Shown: positions 16,550-26,301, counted from the stretch's first letter. The stretch: DNA of 64,000 bases from CAWJKP01 sp963843465 (GCA_963843465.1 CAWJKP010000005.1:634711-698710); one strand, 5' to 3'. Made by a program: numbers and translations. The notes: generated by a model from the sequence alone, not told the origin.

Positions 16550-16843
16550 ATGACCTACCTACTGGCCGACGTTACGTTCACTGAGATTTTCCCCTTGCTC
16601 AAACAATACGGCCCGCTGGTCCTGGTGGTCGTGTACCTGCTCTGGCAGGGCTGGAATCGGGAAACCAGGATGGGGAACCGGATCGACCTGCTCGAAGACG
16701 AGCAGCGCAACGTGCTGCTGCCGATGGTCGAGCGCTGCACGGAAGTGATTACCCAAAACACGAACGTCATGGAACGGCTGGAAAAGGCCCTCGACGAGCG
16801 CTTCGAGTGCCCCTTGAAGCAAAAGTGCCTGGGCCCCAAGTAG
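16550..16843 (+). CDS. Small single-span membrane protein with coiled coil
   Basis: ATG 16550 follows GGGAGGC. The 97-residue protein has one hydrophobic segment (YGPLVLVVVYLLWQGW, about residues 24-39), then a charged helix (IDLLEDEQRNVLLPMVERC and TNVMERLEKALDERFE) and two cysteines (CPLKQKC). The layout resembles XhlA-like or holin-accessory proteins, but it lies among head genes and no endolysin is nearby. Function unknown. Confidence 0.6.
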   Translation: MTYLLADVTFTEIFPLLKQYGPLVLVVVYLLWQGWNRETRMGNRIDLLEDEQRNVLLPMVERCTEVITQNTNVMERLEKALDERFECPLKQKCLGPK

Positions 16844-16852
16844 AGGCCGACC

Positions 16853-17359
16853 ATGAGACCCCCTTACAACGACACGACGCACTATCATGTCGCTCACAAC
16901 ATCTACGCCATGAAGAAGCAGTACGGTGCGCCGATCCTCGTCCGTACTAAGGCTGTCGCCACGTCGAACTCCCAGACGGGAGAGACCAGCCTGACGATTG
17001 CGACGCTGAGGGTCCGCCGGGCCGTGGTGCTGCAAGGGGTTGTCACGCGGGACGCCAAGCAGAGCATCTCGCTCATCACGGCCCAGAAGCAGATGGTCCA
17101 GGGCGGCGGCTTCGACGTGGGCAAGCGGACCTTCATCATCGACCGCAGGGACGTGCCGCGGGATTTCGTGCTGCGGAAGGACGATTGGATCGTCTTCGAC
17201 AGCCGGCACTACGACCTTGACACCGTGACCGAGTATCCCTACGGCACGGCATGGGTCGCCATCGGGAAGGAACTCGTGGGCCGCGCGGAAGGGATGCAGT
17301 TGCTTTTCCCATCGGCTACGGACGGCTTGTCGTTGGCTGACGCCGGCACTCACGCATAG
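16853..17359 (+). CDS. Neck/head-completion protein candidate
   Basis: This 168-residue protein (MRPPYNDTTHYHVAHNIYAM) has a central beta-rich part: RTFIIDRRDVPRDFVLRKDD and WIVFDSRHYDLDTVTEY. It lies between the capsid gene and the tail-completion gene, where head-closure or connector proteins are normally coded. I do not recognise the family; the role is inferred from gene order and size. Confidence 0.5.
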   Translation: MRPPYNDTTHYHVAHNIYAMKKQYGAPILVRTKAVATSNSQTGETSLTIATLRVRRAVVLQGVVTRDAKQSISLITAQKQMVQGGGFDVGKRTFIIDRRDVPRDFVLRKDDWIVFDSRHYDLDTVTEYPYGTAWVAIGKELVGRAEGMQLLFPSATDGLSLADAGTHA

Positions 17360-17368
17360 GAGCCGCCC

Positions 17369-17881
17369 ATGAGCGTTGATCCCAATTGGGCACGATGGGT
17401 CTTTGCCTCCTTGGCGACTTTGCTCAAGGGGGTGGCGGAGGACTGTAATCTGCCGGTCATGGTGGAGGGCCTGGACGAGCGGACCACGGCCTTCATGGAG
17501 GCTACGGACCGGGTTGAGATCCGCATCACCGGACCATTCACCCGGGACCTGAGCCGCAACTACTACGAACTTTCCGTGGATGCCAACGCGCTGTTTGTCA
17601 GCCGCTACGAGGGCGGCAAGAACCAGTACGCCATTCTCCAAGCCGTCGGCGCATTCCAGGCCGCCCTTGACGCTCCCATCCCTATCTACAAGTACGGCAA
17701 CCAGGAAGGCGACGACGGCACGGTCATTGTCGGCGTCATGGAGCCGCGCAAGGAGCGCGGCAGCGGGGTGCGAGTGCTGCACTTTGGACAGGCCGACTTG
17801 ACCGACCGGATCAAGCAGACCCTCGTGGATGCCCGGTATCTGTCGTATGTCACGAATGAAACGGGTGACGGCAACATATAA
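17369..17881 (+). CDS. Tail completion / tail terminator protein candidate
   Basis: The 170-residue protein begins MSVDPNWARWVFASLATLLKG and has RVEIRITGPFTRDLSRNYYE, NALFVSRYEGGKNQ and VRVLHFGQADLTDRIKQT. Its size, mixed alpha/beta pattern and place just before the major tail protein fit a tail terminator or minor tail protein. A GIY-YIG gene has landed between it and the major tail gene. Family assignment is inference from order. Confidence 0.5.
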   Translation: MSVDPNWARWVFASLATLLKGVAEDCNLPVMVEGLDERTTAFMEATDRVEIRITGPFTRDLSRNYYELSVDANALFVSRYEGGKNQYAILQAVGAFQAALDAPIPIYKYGNQEGDDGTVIVGVMEPRKERGSGVRVLHFGQADLTDRIKQTLVDARYLSYVTNETGDGNI

Positions 17882-17892
17882 GGGGCGTCTGG

Positions 17893-18595
17893 ATGTTCTT
17901 GTACGTCATCACGAATCGGGTGAATGGAAAGCAATACGTTGGAATCACACGGAATCCGGAGCGCCGGAGGCGGCAAGCATCTTTCAGGCCGCAGGGGATC
18001 AGTGCTTGTGGCATTAGCATCCGCAAGTATGGCCGCCAGAAGTTTGACATGGAGGTGTGGTATGAGGCCGACGAGGAGTGGATCAAATTGATGGAGTGTC
18101 GGGCAATTCTAGCTCTGAGCACGCTGGCGCCGACAGGCTACAATCTGCGAGTTTGGGATGGCACATCGCCCGGGTCGATTGCGAGCCTGGCGACATCCAT
18201 GATGAAGCCACTCACGCTGAATGGAATCAACTTCGCATCAATGGAAGAGGCGGTTGCAGCATTTTCACACTTCCTACGCCACCATCAGGAAGCATCTACA
18301 ACGGGGTGACAAGGAGTTCTTGGCTTACGACCGGGTTGAAGCAGGCAGGAAGCTAGGCAACTCGGTAGCGGCACGTTACGAGTGGACGGAGGAACAACGT
18401 CAACGGGCGAGTGACACCCGGGGCGGAGCACAACATCCGCGTGCGAAACGTGTCGTGGTCAATGGCAAGGAGTACGGTTGCCTCAAAGATGCTGCAAAGG
18501 ATCAAGGGGTCAACTACAGCACCCTGCGGTGGCGGTTTCAAGGTTTTGAGAGGTCCGGCCTCTGGCCGGATGGTTTTGCAGTGTTCACAAACTAG
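17893..18595 (+). CDS. GIY-YIG homing endonuclease (frame broken near 18265)
   Basis: The catalytic module (FLYVITNRVNGKQYVGIT, RNPERRRRQ, glutamate in ECRAILAL, GYNLRVWDG) occupies the first 95 residues. The frame breaks in a TTTT run at about 18263; deleting one T joins EEAVAAF to HTSYATIRKHLQRGD. The sequence then runs to a C-terminal DNA-binding unit, VVVNGKEYGCLKDAAKDQG with WRFQGFERSGLWPDG. Joined length is about 233 residues. It is paralogous to the gene at 13049 and sits between the tail-completion and major tail genes. The break is probably a homopolymer read error; a decaying selfish gene is the alternative. Confidence 0.85.
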
Positions 18596-18605
18596 GAGAA
18601 GTCAC

Positions 18606-19755
18606 ATGGCTCGCATCGAGCTGCGTATATTGTACCGTTGTGTTGAGGGACGGCTTGGGCCTCCCTGGTGTGGACGGCGTCACCTTGCCCACCGCTACGG
18701 CCACGGCGGCCCCGGTCCAAGGCGCGTCCACGATGACGGTGCAGAACGTGAACCTTCCCCGGGCGGCGGCACCGACGAAGATCCCCGTGGGGGCCCGCTT
18801 CACGCTGGCCTCCGAGGCGGTGGGCTCGACGGGTCCGACCGTCCACGTTGTCACCGGCCGCACCCAGGGTACGAACGCCGGCGCAGACGCCAAGCAGTCG
18901 GTCACACTGGCCACCGGGGCGGCTGTGCCCACGGGCGGGACCTTTACCCTGTCCTGCTACGGCTTCACGACCGCACCCATCGCCTACAGCGCTGCCACGA
19001 CGGACGTGCTCGCGGCCCTGGTGGCGGCGGACACCAACTACTCGTCCTCGGACTGGGCCGTAACCGGCGCGCCCGGTGCGTGGGTCGTGGAGTTCAAGGG
19101 CCTCCAGGGCAACGCGCCCCAGACCCTCTTGACGGCCAACGGCGCGGACCTCACTGGCCCCACGGGCTGCACCGTGGTGACGATTGCCAACGTGCAGACC
19201 GGCGTCGTCCCGACGCCCAGCAACGTGACGACTGCAATTGCCTTCTCGCCTGCCCTCGGGGCTGCCACGGCGACCTACGCCATCGGCGACCTGATCTCGT
19301 TCTACTCGCAGCGGCTGGAGATCAAGATCGGCGAGGGCAACTGCGACTACACCGAGAAGCTGGAGTACAAGTATGACCTGGAGCGCGGCAATCTGGACGC
19401 CGTGCGGGAGGGCAACGAGGTCCCGGTGGAGATGAAGTTCGAGTGCGTCTACGAGCACATCACCACGGGCACGGGCGAGCAGATTTGCCCGATGGACGCG
19501 CTCAAGGGCATCAATGGGGCGGCCGAGTGGGTCACCTCCGGGCCCGATCCGTGTGAGCCTCACGCCGTCGATGTGACGATCGAGTACGTGCCGCCGTGCT
19601 ACGGGGCGGACATCGAGTACACGGACTTCCCGGACTTCCGCGTGGAGTCGCGGGCCATCGACTACTCCAAGGCCATGATTTCCGTGGCCGGCAAGTGCAA
19701 TATCACCCAGGCCGTCGTGACCCGGGTTCCGCAGACCTCGCCGCAGCCCATCTAA
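18606..19755 (+). CDS. Major tail (tube) protein, frame broken near 18628
   Basis: Starts at ATG 18606 (MARIELRI). One extra T in TATATTGT shifts the frame, after which CTVVLRDGLGLPGVDGVTL follows in frame with the rest. The product is about 383 residues. Recognised features of this tail-tube family: the start MARIELR..T..LRDG, then RLEIKIGEGNCDYTEK, YDLERGNLDAVREGNEVPVE, YEHITTGTGEQICPMDALKG, DPCEPHAVDVTIEYVPPC, and the end ISVAGKCNITQAVVTR. It polymerises around the tape measure to form the tail tube. A threonine-rich insertion at about residues 75-215 may be a surface domain. A terminator-like hairpin follows. Confidence 0.8.
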
Positions 19756-19774
19756 GCCCTGCGGAGATTCCAAA

Positions 19775-19800
19775 CAGCGCCGGCAATCGTGCCGGCGCTG
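19775..19800 (+). terminator. Hairpin after the major tail gene
   Basis: A perfect 11-base stem (CAGCGCCGGCA with TGCCGGCGCTG) around ATCG is followed by ACTCTTCCTG. It is probably a terminator or attenuator limiting readthrough into the chaperone genes, as is common after tail-tube genes. Confidence 0.65.
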
Positions 19801-19840
19801 ACTCTTCCTGACACCTTTCATCTGCGAGGGAGAAACGCTC

Positions 19841-20365
19841 GTGAAGATCGGCGGCATCGACCCCACCACTTTGTCCCGCGAATTCCTTTTGGTCCTGCCG
19901 CGGGGGGACACGCAGCTCGTGTTCCGCGCCCGCGGCCTGAAGGACATGAGCGAGTTCAGCACCATTTGCCCGGCACCCAAGCCGCCGGGAAAGCTGACCA
20001 AGGACGGCTTCATCCCCAACACCAACGACCCGAGCTACCAGCAGTTGCTTACGATGTGGGGCACCAAGCGGCTGGGCTACATGGCCGTCAAGTCGCTGGA
20101 GCCCTCGGAGATCACCTGGGACACGGTGGACATCGCCAATCCGGCGACGTGGGGCAACTGGGAGACCGACCTGAAGAATGGCGGCCTCAACCAGTTCGAG
20201 GTCAACCGGGTGACCGGCCTGGTGCTGGAAGCCAACAGCCTTGATGACGACAAGATCGAGAGGGCCAGGCGAATTTTTCTTGCTGGGCAAGCGCAGGAAT
20301 CCGCACTCTCTGGCCCCCAGACCGAACTGGCGAGTACGTCGTCTGGGGAGCCTGCGAAAGGCTAG
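19841..20365 (+). CDS. Tail assembly chaperone (gpG-like)
   Basis: GTG 19841 begins MKIGGIDPTTLSREFLLVLPRG, then AKSLEPSEITWDTVD-like text (AVKSLEPSEITWD) and LDDDKIERARRIFLAGQAQ. It is 174 residues, located between the major tail and tape measure genes, exactly where siphophages code the gpG/gpGT chaperones that hold the tape measure during tail assembly. The end ASTSSGEPAKG stops at 20363-20365, but a good coding stretch continues in the -1 frame (next entry). Confidence 0.7.
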   Translation: MKIGGIDPTTLSREFLLVLPRGDTQLVFRARGLKDMSEFSTICPAPKPPGKLTKDGFIPNTNDPSYQQLLTMWGTKRLGYMAVKSLEPSEITWDTVDIANPATWGNWETDLKNGGLNQFEVNRVTGLVLEANSLDDDKIERARRIFLAGQAQESALSGPQTELASTSSGEPAKG

Positions 20366-20511
20366 GGGTCCGGCCTCCTGGCGTGCAGCCGACGTGGGAG
20401 GAGTGCGGCGTGGAGGCGCAGGCATTGATGATTGCCTACCACCAGACCCGAAGCCACGATGAGGCAGAGCGGGAGGCTCAATTGGCCGGGGCAAGGATGC
20501 CTGGAGGGTGA
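20312..20511 (+). CDS. Tail assembly chaperone -1 frame extension (gpGT-like)
   Basis: Slipping back one base on the C run of GGCCCCCAG (20312-20320) changes SGPQTELAS to PDRTGEYVVWGACERLG. The frame stays open through PTWEECGVEAQALMIAYHQT and DEAEREAQLAGARM to TGA 20509-20511. This gives a G-T fusion as in lambda-like tails. The slip site is a plain C run, not a classic heptamer, so a missing C in the read would give the same picture. Either way the extension is real coding sequence. Confidence 0.6.
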
Positions 20512-20534
20512 GCGTTTGCCCAACGAGAATTGAG

Positions 20535-21212
20535 ATGATTGCGAATGAGTTTTATGTCTACGCCTACTTTGATCCATGCGACGATTTGCCATTCTATGTT
20601 GGCAAAGGTCACGGTGACAGGGATGTGCAACATTTTAGACCGCACGAGTTGAAGAAACCGTATCCGTTCTACCGCAAACTGCGAAAGATGTTGGCACAAG
20701 GCGTTCAGCCTCTAGTTGTTAGGCTTGCGGAACAAATTGGTGAGCCGGAAGCCTTTGTGTTGGAGTCATTTCTGATTCTGGCCTTGGGCAGACGTAATGA
20801 TCCGTTGAATCCGGGCCCGCTGTGGAATCTCACCGACGGGGGCGAAGGGGCCAGTGGATATGTCTGCTCGGAAGAAATCAGGCTAAGGATTAGCGCCGGG
20901 AAGAAGGGGAAGAAAAACTCTGAGTCTCACAATCGGAACATAGCTGCCGCTCGCAGCCGAATGAAGTGTTCGGAAGCGACTAAGCAGAAAATCGCGGCGC
21001 AACATCGAGGAATGAAAGCGACCGAGGAAGCCCGACAGCACATGAGGGAAGCCCAGAATTCGGAGGCTGCTAAGCAGAGACACGCCCGGCAACGCGGAAG
21101 AAGCGCAACTGAGGAGGCCAGGCGCGTGATAGTGTTGCTCAGCGTGTACGCCGTTTTAGGATGGCTGTTCCATTGCTCTCAGCTTCGGATTGTGTGGCTG
21201 CGAACTGGCTGA
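20535..21212 (+). CDS. GIY-YIG homing endonuclease with NUMOD3 repeats
   Basis: ATG 20535 (MIANEFYVYAYFDP) is preferred over GTG 20508. The catalytic part has FYVYAYFDP and LPFYVGKGHGDRD, EPEAFVLESFLIL and GPLWNLTDGGEGASG. Short NUMOD3-like units follow (SEEIRLRISAGKKGK, SEATKQKIAAQHRGM, TEEARQHMREAQ). The last 30 residues (VIVLLSVYAVLGWLFHC) do not fit the family and may come from a frame break. It belongs to the same subfamily as the minus-strand gene at 38749 and differs from the genes at 13049 and 17893. It is inserted between the chaperone and the pre-tape-measure gene. Confidence 0.8.
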   Translation: MIANEFYVYAYFDPCDDLPFYVGKGHGDRDVQHFRPHELKKPYPFYRKLRKMLAQGVQPLVVRLAEQIGEPEAFVLESFLILALGRRNDPLNPGPLWNLTDGGEGASGYVCSEEIRLRISAGKKGKKNSESHNRNIAAARSRMKCSEATKQKIAAQHRGMKATEEARQHMREAQNSEAAKQRHARQRGRSATEEARRVIVLLSVYAVLGWLFHCSQLRIVWLRTG

Positions 21213-21228
21213 ATCAAATGAGCCAACC

Positions 21229-21745
21229 ATGAAATGCACGGGACAGTTTGCCGCGCCGCGGATTGACCTTGATGGCTACCGTGCCGCCCTGGACAAGGCC
21301 ATGCGCGAGGCCCTTGCCCAGGCCCTGGTGGAATGGCTCACCAGGGTCTCTGGAGGAGGTTCCCAGTTGGAGCGGCGCGTCCCGCGCCACCTTCGCCTTG
21401 CTGGCCGACACGATCGGCATGTCGGTGCCTAACGCGCCGGTGACCAACAGCCGCATCGGCCAGGGGATAAGCGAGAGCACCAGCAGCAAGCTGAGCGTCA
21501 ACGAGCCGGCGGGGCACTACACCTTCACCTACCAGACGACACTCCCCTGGCTGATATGGAATGAGTTCAACGACGCCAACGTGGACCCCGACCCTACCAA
21601 GTGGCCGCCGCCAGCCGTGCTCAAGAAGCCGGGTCCTTATGAGTTCCAGGCCAAGGGGCTGGTCGCCTTTCTGCACTTTGCGGACGGTGTGCGTCTGCCG
21701 AGCGTGAAACCCTTCATCAAGGCCAGAAAGATCAAAGCAGGGTAG
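21229..21745 (+). CDS. Virion protein upstream of tape measure, frame broken near 21350
   Basis: It begins at ATG 21229 (MKCTGQFAAPRIDLDGYRAA, ALAQALVEWLTRV). Near 21350 the sensible text moves to the next frame: VPSWSGASRATFALLADTIG, HYTFTYQTTLPWLIWNEFND, continuing to GVRLPSVKPFIKARKIKAG. Combined, about 170 residues. It is located between chaperone and tape measure. No family recognised; the WSGASRATF motif is typical of small phage virion proteins that precede the tape measure, from memory. Confidence 0.55.
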
Positions 21746-21749
21746 CTGC

Positions 21750-24700
21750 ATGGCAGATGAGATCATCCAACAACTTGGCTGGGACGTGAGCGATGCCCTG
21801 GCTGCGCTGTCCAAGATGGACGAGCAGATGGGGCGGTTGGAGGGCCGCTTCGGGTCCCTCGGCCAGGCCATGTCTACCTGGAATAGTGGTGCCAGTGCGA
21901 CCATCGGCCACCTCAAGGAGATGGCCACGTATGCCACCAGTGCTGCCTCTGCGATGGAGAAGCTCAGCTCATCCATGAGCAAACACACGCAAGCGCCGGC
22001 GGCACCGATCGTCCCTCCGGCCCCCGCACCGTCGTCGAAGCTCTGGCTTCCGTCTGGCGTGGCGGAGCAGATGAAGAAGGACCTGCGGGACATTGCCAGT
22101 GAAGGTGAGAACATCGGGAAAGTGGTTCCCGGCGGCTTTGCGCCGATCGCTCCCGCCGTCAAGCCCGCTAAGGATGCGTCACTCGATTTTCTGGTCAGCC
22201 TGCGGACGCTCTCGCGCGTGGTCTTCACCCAGGCCATCGTGCGGGGCCTGAGCATGGTCAGGGACGCCTTTCAGGAGGCGGTCTCCTCAAACCTTGAGTT
22301 CTCCACGCGGATTTCCGAGCTGAATGCCATCATGGGTGGTCCCATCGGGGCCATTGAGTCCTTGAAGAAGGAGACCGCCGATCTGGCTAGTGCCTCCGCC
22401 TTTCCCGTGGGACAGGTGGTGGAGGCCGAGTACCAGGCCGTCTCCGCGGCCTATACGAATGCCGCCGACCGCGCCCAGGTCATGACCGCTGCAACGGACC
22501 TGGCCAGGGTTGGCTGCATGTCGCTCAATACGGCGACCAATCTTGTCACCGGTGGGCTGCGAGCCTACGGCATGGAAGCCAGCCAATCGTCGGTTATCGC
22601 GGGCAAGTTCTTCCAGGTGATCCGGGACGGCCGGGTCCGTGGCGAGGAGATCGCCGCGACCTGGGGCAAGGTCATGTCCACGGCCCACGCCCTGGGCGTC
22701 AGCCTTGATGATGTCGGCGCATCGACCGAACGGCTGACGGTGGCCGGCGTCAAGCCGGCGGAGGCAATCACCTCCCTGCGCAGCGTCATGGTGGCCTTAG
22801 CCAAGGATTCTGGACCCTTGCACGAGGCCCTCAAGAAGAACTTCGGTGCCGACTCCGGGGAGCAGTTCATCGCCATGTCGGGCGGCCTGATCGGTGCGCT
22901 GCAAGCGCTGGCCAACAGTCAGGACAACGATCTCCAGAGCATTCTGAAGCTGATCCCGAATGTCCGGGCCCTTAACGCGATCCTCACGGACACGGGTCCC
23001 AATGCCAATGCGGCGGCAGCCGGCTACGACAACATGAGGAAGTCCGGTGCGGCGCTGCTGGAGAGTGAGAGTGCGAAGTTCAAGGCCACCGACGCCTTCA
23101 GGCTCAACAAAGAAATCAATGACCTGAAGACTTACATCGCCACGGACCTCGGCGAGAGTCTTGTGCAGAGCCTCGCCAAGATCGTGGATTTCGTGGGCGG
23201 CGTGGGCACGCTCAAGTCCGCCATCAGCGCCGTCATCGGACCGGCGACGGTTTTCGTAGGCGCGATCACGGCGATCGGGACCTATTTTGCCCTTGCCTCG
23301 ATGCAGGCCAAGGCCGCCACGTTCGAGATGAAGGCTTTTGGTTTTGCCGCTTCCGGGGCGATGACCGTCTTGGCGGGCTGGGCGACTTTCAATTTCGTGG
23401 ACACCAAGATGCACGAGGCGACGGCGGAGGCCGCCAGACAGTTTGAGGCCGAGCAAGACGAGGAGATCAAGAAGAAGGACGCCGCCAATCGGGAGCGGAT
23501 TCGCGCAAGCGACGAGCTGTACGGCAAGATCGTGCAGCGCGGTCTCCAGTACATCGCGCAGGTCAGCAAGGTCTACGACGACGAGCTGGACGCCGCCAAG
23601 AAGTCTGACGGGGACCTGGTCGCCAGCACCAAGTCCACGATGGAGCAATTGATCTCCGCCAAGGAAAAGGGCTCCCACCTACTGCGTGACCTGGCGAAGG
23701 AAGACGAGAAGGACATCGAGAAGTCCCAGAAAAGGACCCTCGATCTTCAAGCGAAGCTGGCCGACACGCGGTTTGATGTTGACTTGAAGAAGAAGGCCGC
23801 GGCGTACAAGGACGCCAAGGAGGCGGCGCGTGCGGAGGAGGCGGCCTATCTGGCGCGGTCCAAGAGCCTGGCGGTCAGCGTGGCGGGGGCTCCCGCTTTG
23901 ATCGGCGGCTATGAGGCCGGCAACAGCTCGGACCTGGCCTCGCCGGAGAACCAGGAAAAGGCGGACTTAACCCTCAAGCGGGCGGAGGCATACGCCCAGT
24001 TGGCCGCTTCCGCGGCCAAGGCGTCCGGGGACATCCGGCTTCAGGAGGAGGCCGAGCAAACGATCGAGAACCTGCTGGGGACGCGACTCCAGTACGAGGA
24101 GGCCATTCGCAAGGTCAAAGCGGAGCAGGCCCAGGCCGCCGCTCAGGCCGCCGCCAAGGAAGAGCAGCAGGCCAACCAGATGCGGGTCCTGGCCAAGCAG
24201 ATTGCCAAGGAAGCCAATCAGTACGACGAGAAGGGCAACCCGAAGAGCGCGGAACAGCGGACCAAGGATGCTGCGGCCTTCGCCCAGGACACCTCGAACT
24301 TCCTGGAGCTGGCCTTCAGCCAAAAGTGGGACGCCTCCAAACTTCTGGACTATGCCAGCTTGCGGAGCAAGATGGCGGACAACATGAAGGCCGGCGTCAC
24401 CGACGTGCAGATCAGGGACATGAGAGCGGCCCCCGGAACGCTGGCGAAGTTGAACGAGCAGATCACGCACGGCCTGGGCATCATTCCGATCTACGCCAAG
24501 GTTGCGGGCCTGAGCATGGAGGAGATGAAGGACAAGACGGTGCAACAGGCCCGCGCGGCGGCGGAGCAGAAGCTGAAGGACCAGCAAAAGGCCAGCACCG
24601 ATTACCAGAGCCTGAAGGCCAACGAGCAGAACCTACAGCGTGAGATCAACAAGACCAGGGAGCTTGTCCAAGGGAGCAGCGAGGTCAACGTCAATCGCTG

Positions 24701-25580
24701 GGACAAGCGGATGTGGGAGATGACGAAGATTCACTTCGGCAGCATCTTCACCGGCGACAGTCCCAAGGAAACGCGCGAAATGATGGAGGATCGGTATCGG
24801 ACATTGGGAGAGATCCGCAATGCGTCCACGATGCCTGAGACGATCACCAAGGACCAGGTGGAAGCCTGGAAGGCAAAGGCCCAAGGGTATAACGCTTTTC
24901 CTCTTAGCGGCGCTGGGGAAACCGAGGGGCTCATCAGTACGAACGTCGAGCGGCTCCAGAGAATTACGGAACTCGAAGAGCAACGTCGGAAGACTCAGCA
25001 GCAGATCAGGGACAAAGACCAAGGGCCCGCAGCCGCCGGTGAGAGCCACTTGCGGCAATTGAACGATACGCTGCCAGGCAGAGTGTCCGCCTCACAGGAC
25101 CTCGCAGACGCCACCAAGGATGTTGGCGCTACTACGGGTCAGGCCGCGGCGGAGACATCCAAGGCTGCTGCCAGGACCGCGGCCTGGGCCGAGCAGGTGA
25201 AGATCCTGAAAGCCGCTTACGACGGGGTGCAGGTGCCGATCGTCGCCGGCCAATTGAATCCCCAGACGGCACAGGCCCGGGGCGGGGCCATCTGGAACTT
25301 CCTCGCCGGCGGAGGTTTCCCTCGCGGCACGGATACCGTCCGCGCCATGCTCAGCCCCGGCGAGATGGTCATCAACGCCGGCAGCGCACGGAAGTTTTCC
25401 TCGCAATTGACGGCCATGAACGCTGGGGTCAGGCCCAGCTATCACACCCACGGCGGCAGTGTGACCAACGTGGGCGACATCAACGTCAGCGTCACCGGCG
25501 GTGGCTCGGCTCGTCAAACGGGCAGGTCGATCGCCACGGAACTCCGCCGGGAACTTCGGCGCGGCTCCTCAGTCCTATAG
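21750..25580 (+). CDS. Tail tape measure protein (1276 aa)
   Basis: It starts MADEIIQQLGWDVSDALAAL. A TP901-type tape-measure core covers roughly residues 140-400 (TRISELNAIMGGPIGAIESL, ALGVSLDDVGASTERLTVAG, KPAEAITSLRSVMVALAKDS). Hydrophobic stretches follow at about 490-545 (AISAVIGPATVFVGAITAIG, ASGAMTVLAGWATFNFV), then a long charged, Ala/Lys/Gln-rich coiled coil to about 1150 and a C-terminus with RGGAIWNFLAGGGFPRGTD and ATELRRELRRGSSVL. The protein sets tail length and passes into the host envelope. At the usual scaling of about 0.15 nm per residue a tail near 190 nm is expected. Confidence 0.9.
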   Translation: MADEIIQQLGWDVSDALAALSKMDEQMGRLEGRFGSLGQAMSTWNSGASATIGHLKEMATYATSAASAMEKLSSSMSKHTQAPAAPIVPPAPAPSSKLWLPSGVAEQMKKDLRDIASEGENIGKVVPGGFAPIAPAVKPAKDASLDFLVSLRTLSRVVFTQAIVRGLSMVRDAFQEAVSSNLEFSTRISELNAIMGGPIGAIESLKKETADLASASAFPVGQVVEAEYQAVSAAYTNAADRAQVMTAATDLARVGCMSLNTATNLVTGGLRAYGMEASQSSVIAGKFFQVIRDGRVRGEEIAATWGKVMSTAHALGVSLDDVGASTERLTVAGVKPAEAITSLRSVMVALAKDSGPLHEALKKNFGADSGEQFIAMSGGLIGALQALANSQDNDLQSILKLIPNVRALNAILTDTGPNANAAAAGYDNMRKSGAALLESESAKFKATDAFRLNKEINDLKTYIATDLGESLVQSLAKIVDFVGGVGTLKSAISAVIGPATVFVGAITAIGTYFALASMQAKAATFEMKAFGFAASGAMTVLAGWATFNFVDTKMHEATAEAARQFEAEQDEEIKKKDAANRERIRASDELYGKIVQRGLQYIAQVSKVYDDELDAAKKSDGDLVASTKSTMEQLISAKEKGSHLLRDLAKEDEKDIEKSQKRTLDLQAKLADTRFDVDLKKKAAAYKDAKEAARAEEAAYLARSKSLAVSVAGAPALIGGYEAGNSSDLASPENQEKADLTLKRAEAYAQLAASAAKASGDIRLQEEAEQTIENLLGTRLQYEEAIRKVKAEQAQAAAQAAAKEEQQANQMRVLAKQIAKEANQYDEKGNPKSAEQRTKDAAAFAQDTSNFLELAFSQKWDASKLLDYASLRSKMADNMKAGVTDVQIRDMRAAPGTLAKLNEQITHGLGIIPIYAKVAGLSMEEMKDKTVQQARAAAEQKLKDQQKASTDYQSLKANEQNLQREINKTRELVQGSSEVNVNRWDKRMWEMTKIHFGSIFTGDSPKETREMMEDRYRTLGEIRNASTMPETITKDQVEAWKAKAQGYNAFPLSGAGETEGLISTNVERLQRITELEEQRRKTQQQIRDKDQGPAAAGESHLRQLNDTLPGRVSASQDLADATKDVGATTGQAAAETSKAAARTAAWAEQVKILKAAYDGVQVPIVAGQLNPQTAQARGGAIWNFLAGGGFPRGTDTVRAMLSPGEMVINAGSARKFSSQLTAMNAGVRPSYHTHGGSVTNVGDINVSVTGGGSARQTGRSIATELRRELRRGSSVL

Positions 25581-25606
25581 CAATCAATCCTTGAAGGAGG
25601 TTCACC

Positions 25607-26227
25607 ATGAAGGACACCTTGAATGTGGGCCAGCGGGCCAGCGTCGAATTGGTCCGCCCCGCGAAGCCGGCCAGCGACAAGCTGGAGCCGCATGGCCTGT
25701 ACCACGTCGAGCATTGGCGCGACGGGAAGCTGCTCGCCACCTACGAAGCGCCCAACTACATCACCGACGAGGGCCGCACGGCACTGTTGGGCGTGATGTT
25801 CCACTCGGTCACGCAGATCACGTCCTACTGGATGGGCCTGGTGGACAGCGTGAGCTTTACTGCCTACGCCCAGGCGGACGCCTATGGCCAGCTTGCCGGG
25901 ACCAACGGCTGGCGGGAGAACACCGCCTACACCGACGACCTCAACAGCGGCAGTAGCTCCACCCGTCCGGTCTGGACCTCGGGTGCGGTCTCGGTCACTT
26001 CCCACGTGGCCGCGGTCGCCAATTCGACCGCTTCGGTCTTCGACATCACGGCGACGGGCACGATCAAGGGCCTCTTCCTCGTGGGCGGCAACAGCATTTG
26101 CCAGACGAAGGGCGACCACACCAGCGGCAGCGGTGCAACGCTCTGGTCCGCAGCCGCCTTTACCAGCGGTGACGTGGCCGTTCAAAGCGGCGACCAGTTG
26201 AAGATCACCTACTCCGTCACGGCCTAG
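25607..26227 (+). CDS. Conserved distal-tail protein
   Basis: Preceded by GAAGGAGG. The 206-residue protein has HVEHWRDGKLLATYEAPNYI followed by TDEGRTALLGVMFHSVTQIT and SYWMGLVDSVSF, then a beta-rich C-terminus. The 'N.ITDEG...LL...F......Y.GL' pattern is common in a structural protein family found after tape-measure genes in many siphophages. Exact position in the tail tip is unknown. A terminator follows. Confidence 0.6.
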   Translation: MKDTLNVGQRASVELVRPAKPASDKLEPHGLYHVEHWRDGKLLATYEAPNYITDEGRTALLGVMFHSVTQITSYWMGLVDSVSFTAYAQADAYGQLAGTNGWRENTAYTDDLNSGSSSTRPVWTSGAVSVTSHVAAVANSTASVFDITATGTIKGLFLVGGNSICQTKGDHTSGSGATLWSAAAFTSGDVAVQSGDQLKITYSVTA

Positions 26228-26249
26228 CCTGATCTCTCCCTCGCCGGGC

Positions 26250-26290
26250 TGGGGGCCGGCCTTCTAACCGGCCCCCGGCCCGCTTTTCCC
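26250..26290 (+). terminator. Rho-independent terminator
   Basis: A nine-base GC stem (GGGGGCCGG with CCGGCCCCC) around CCTTCTAA is followed by GGCCCGCTTTTCC. Confidence 0.7.
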
Positions 26291-26301
26291 CAGGTGACGC
26301 A

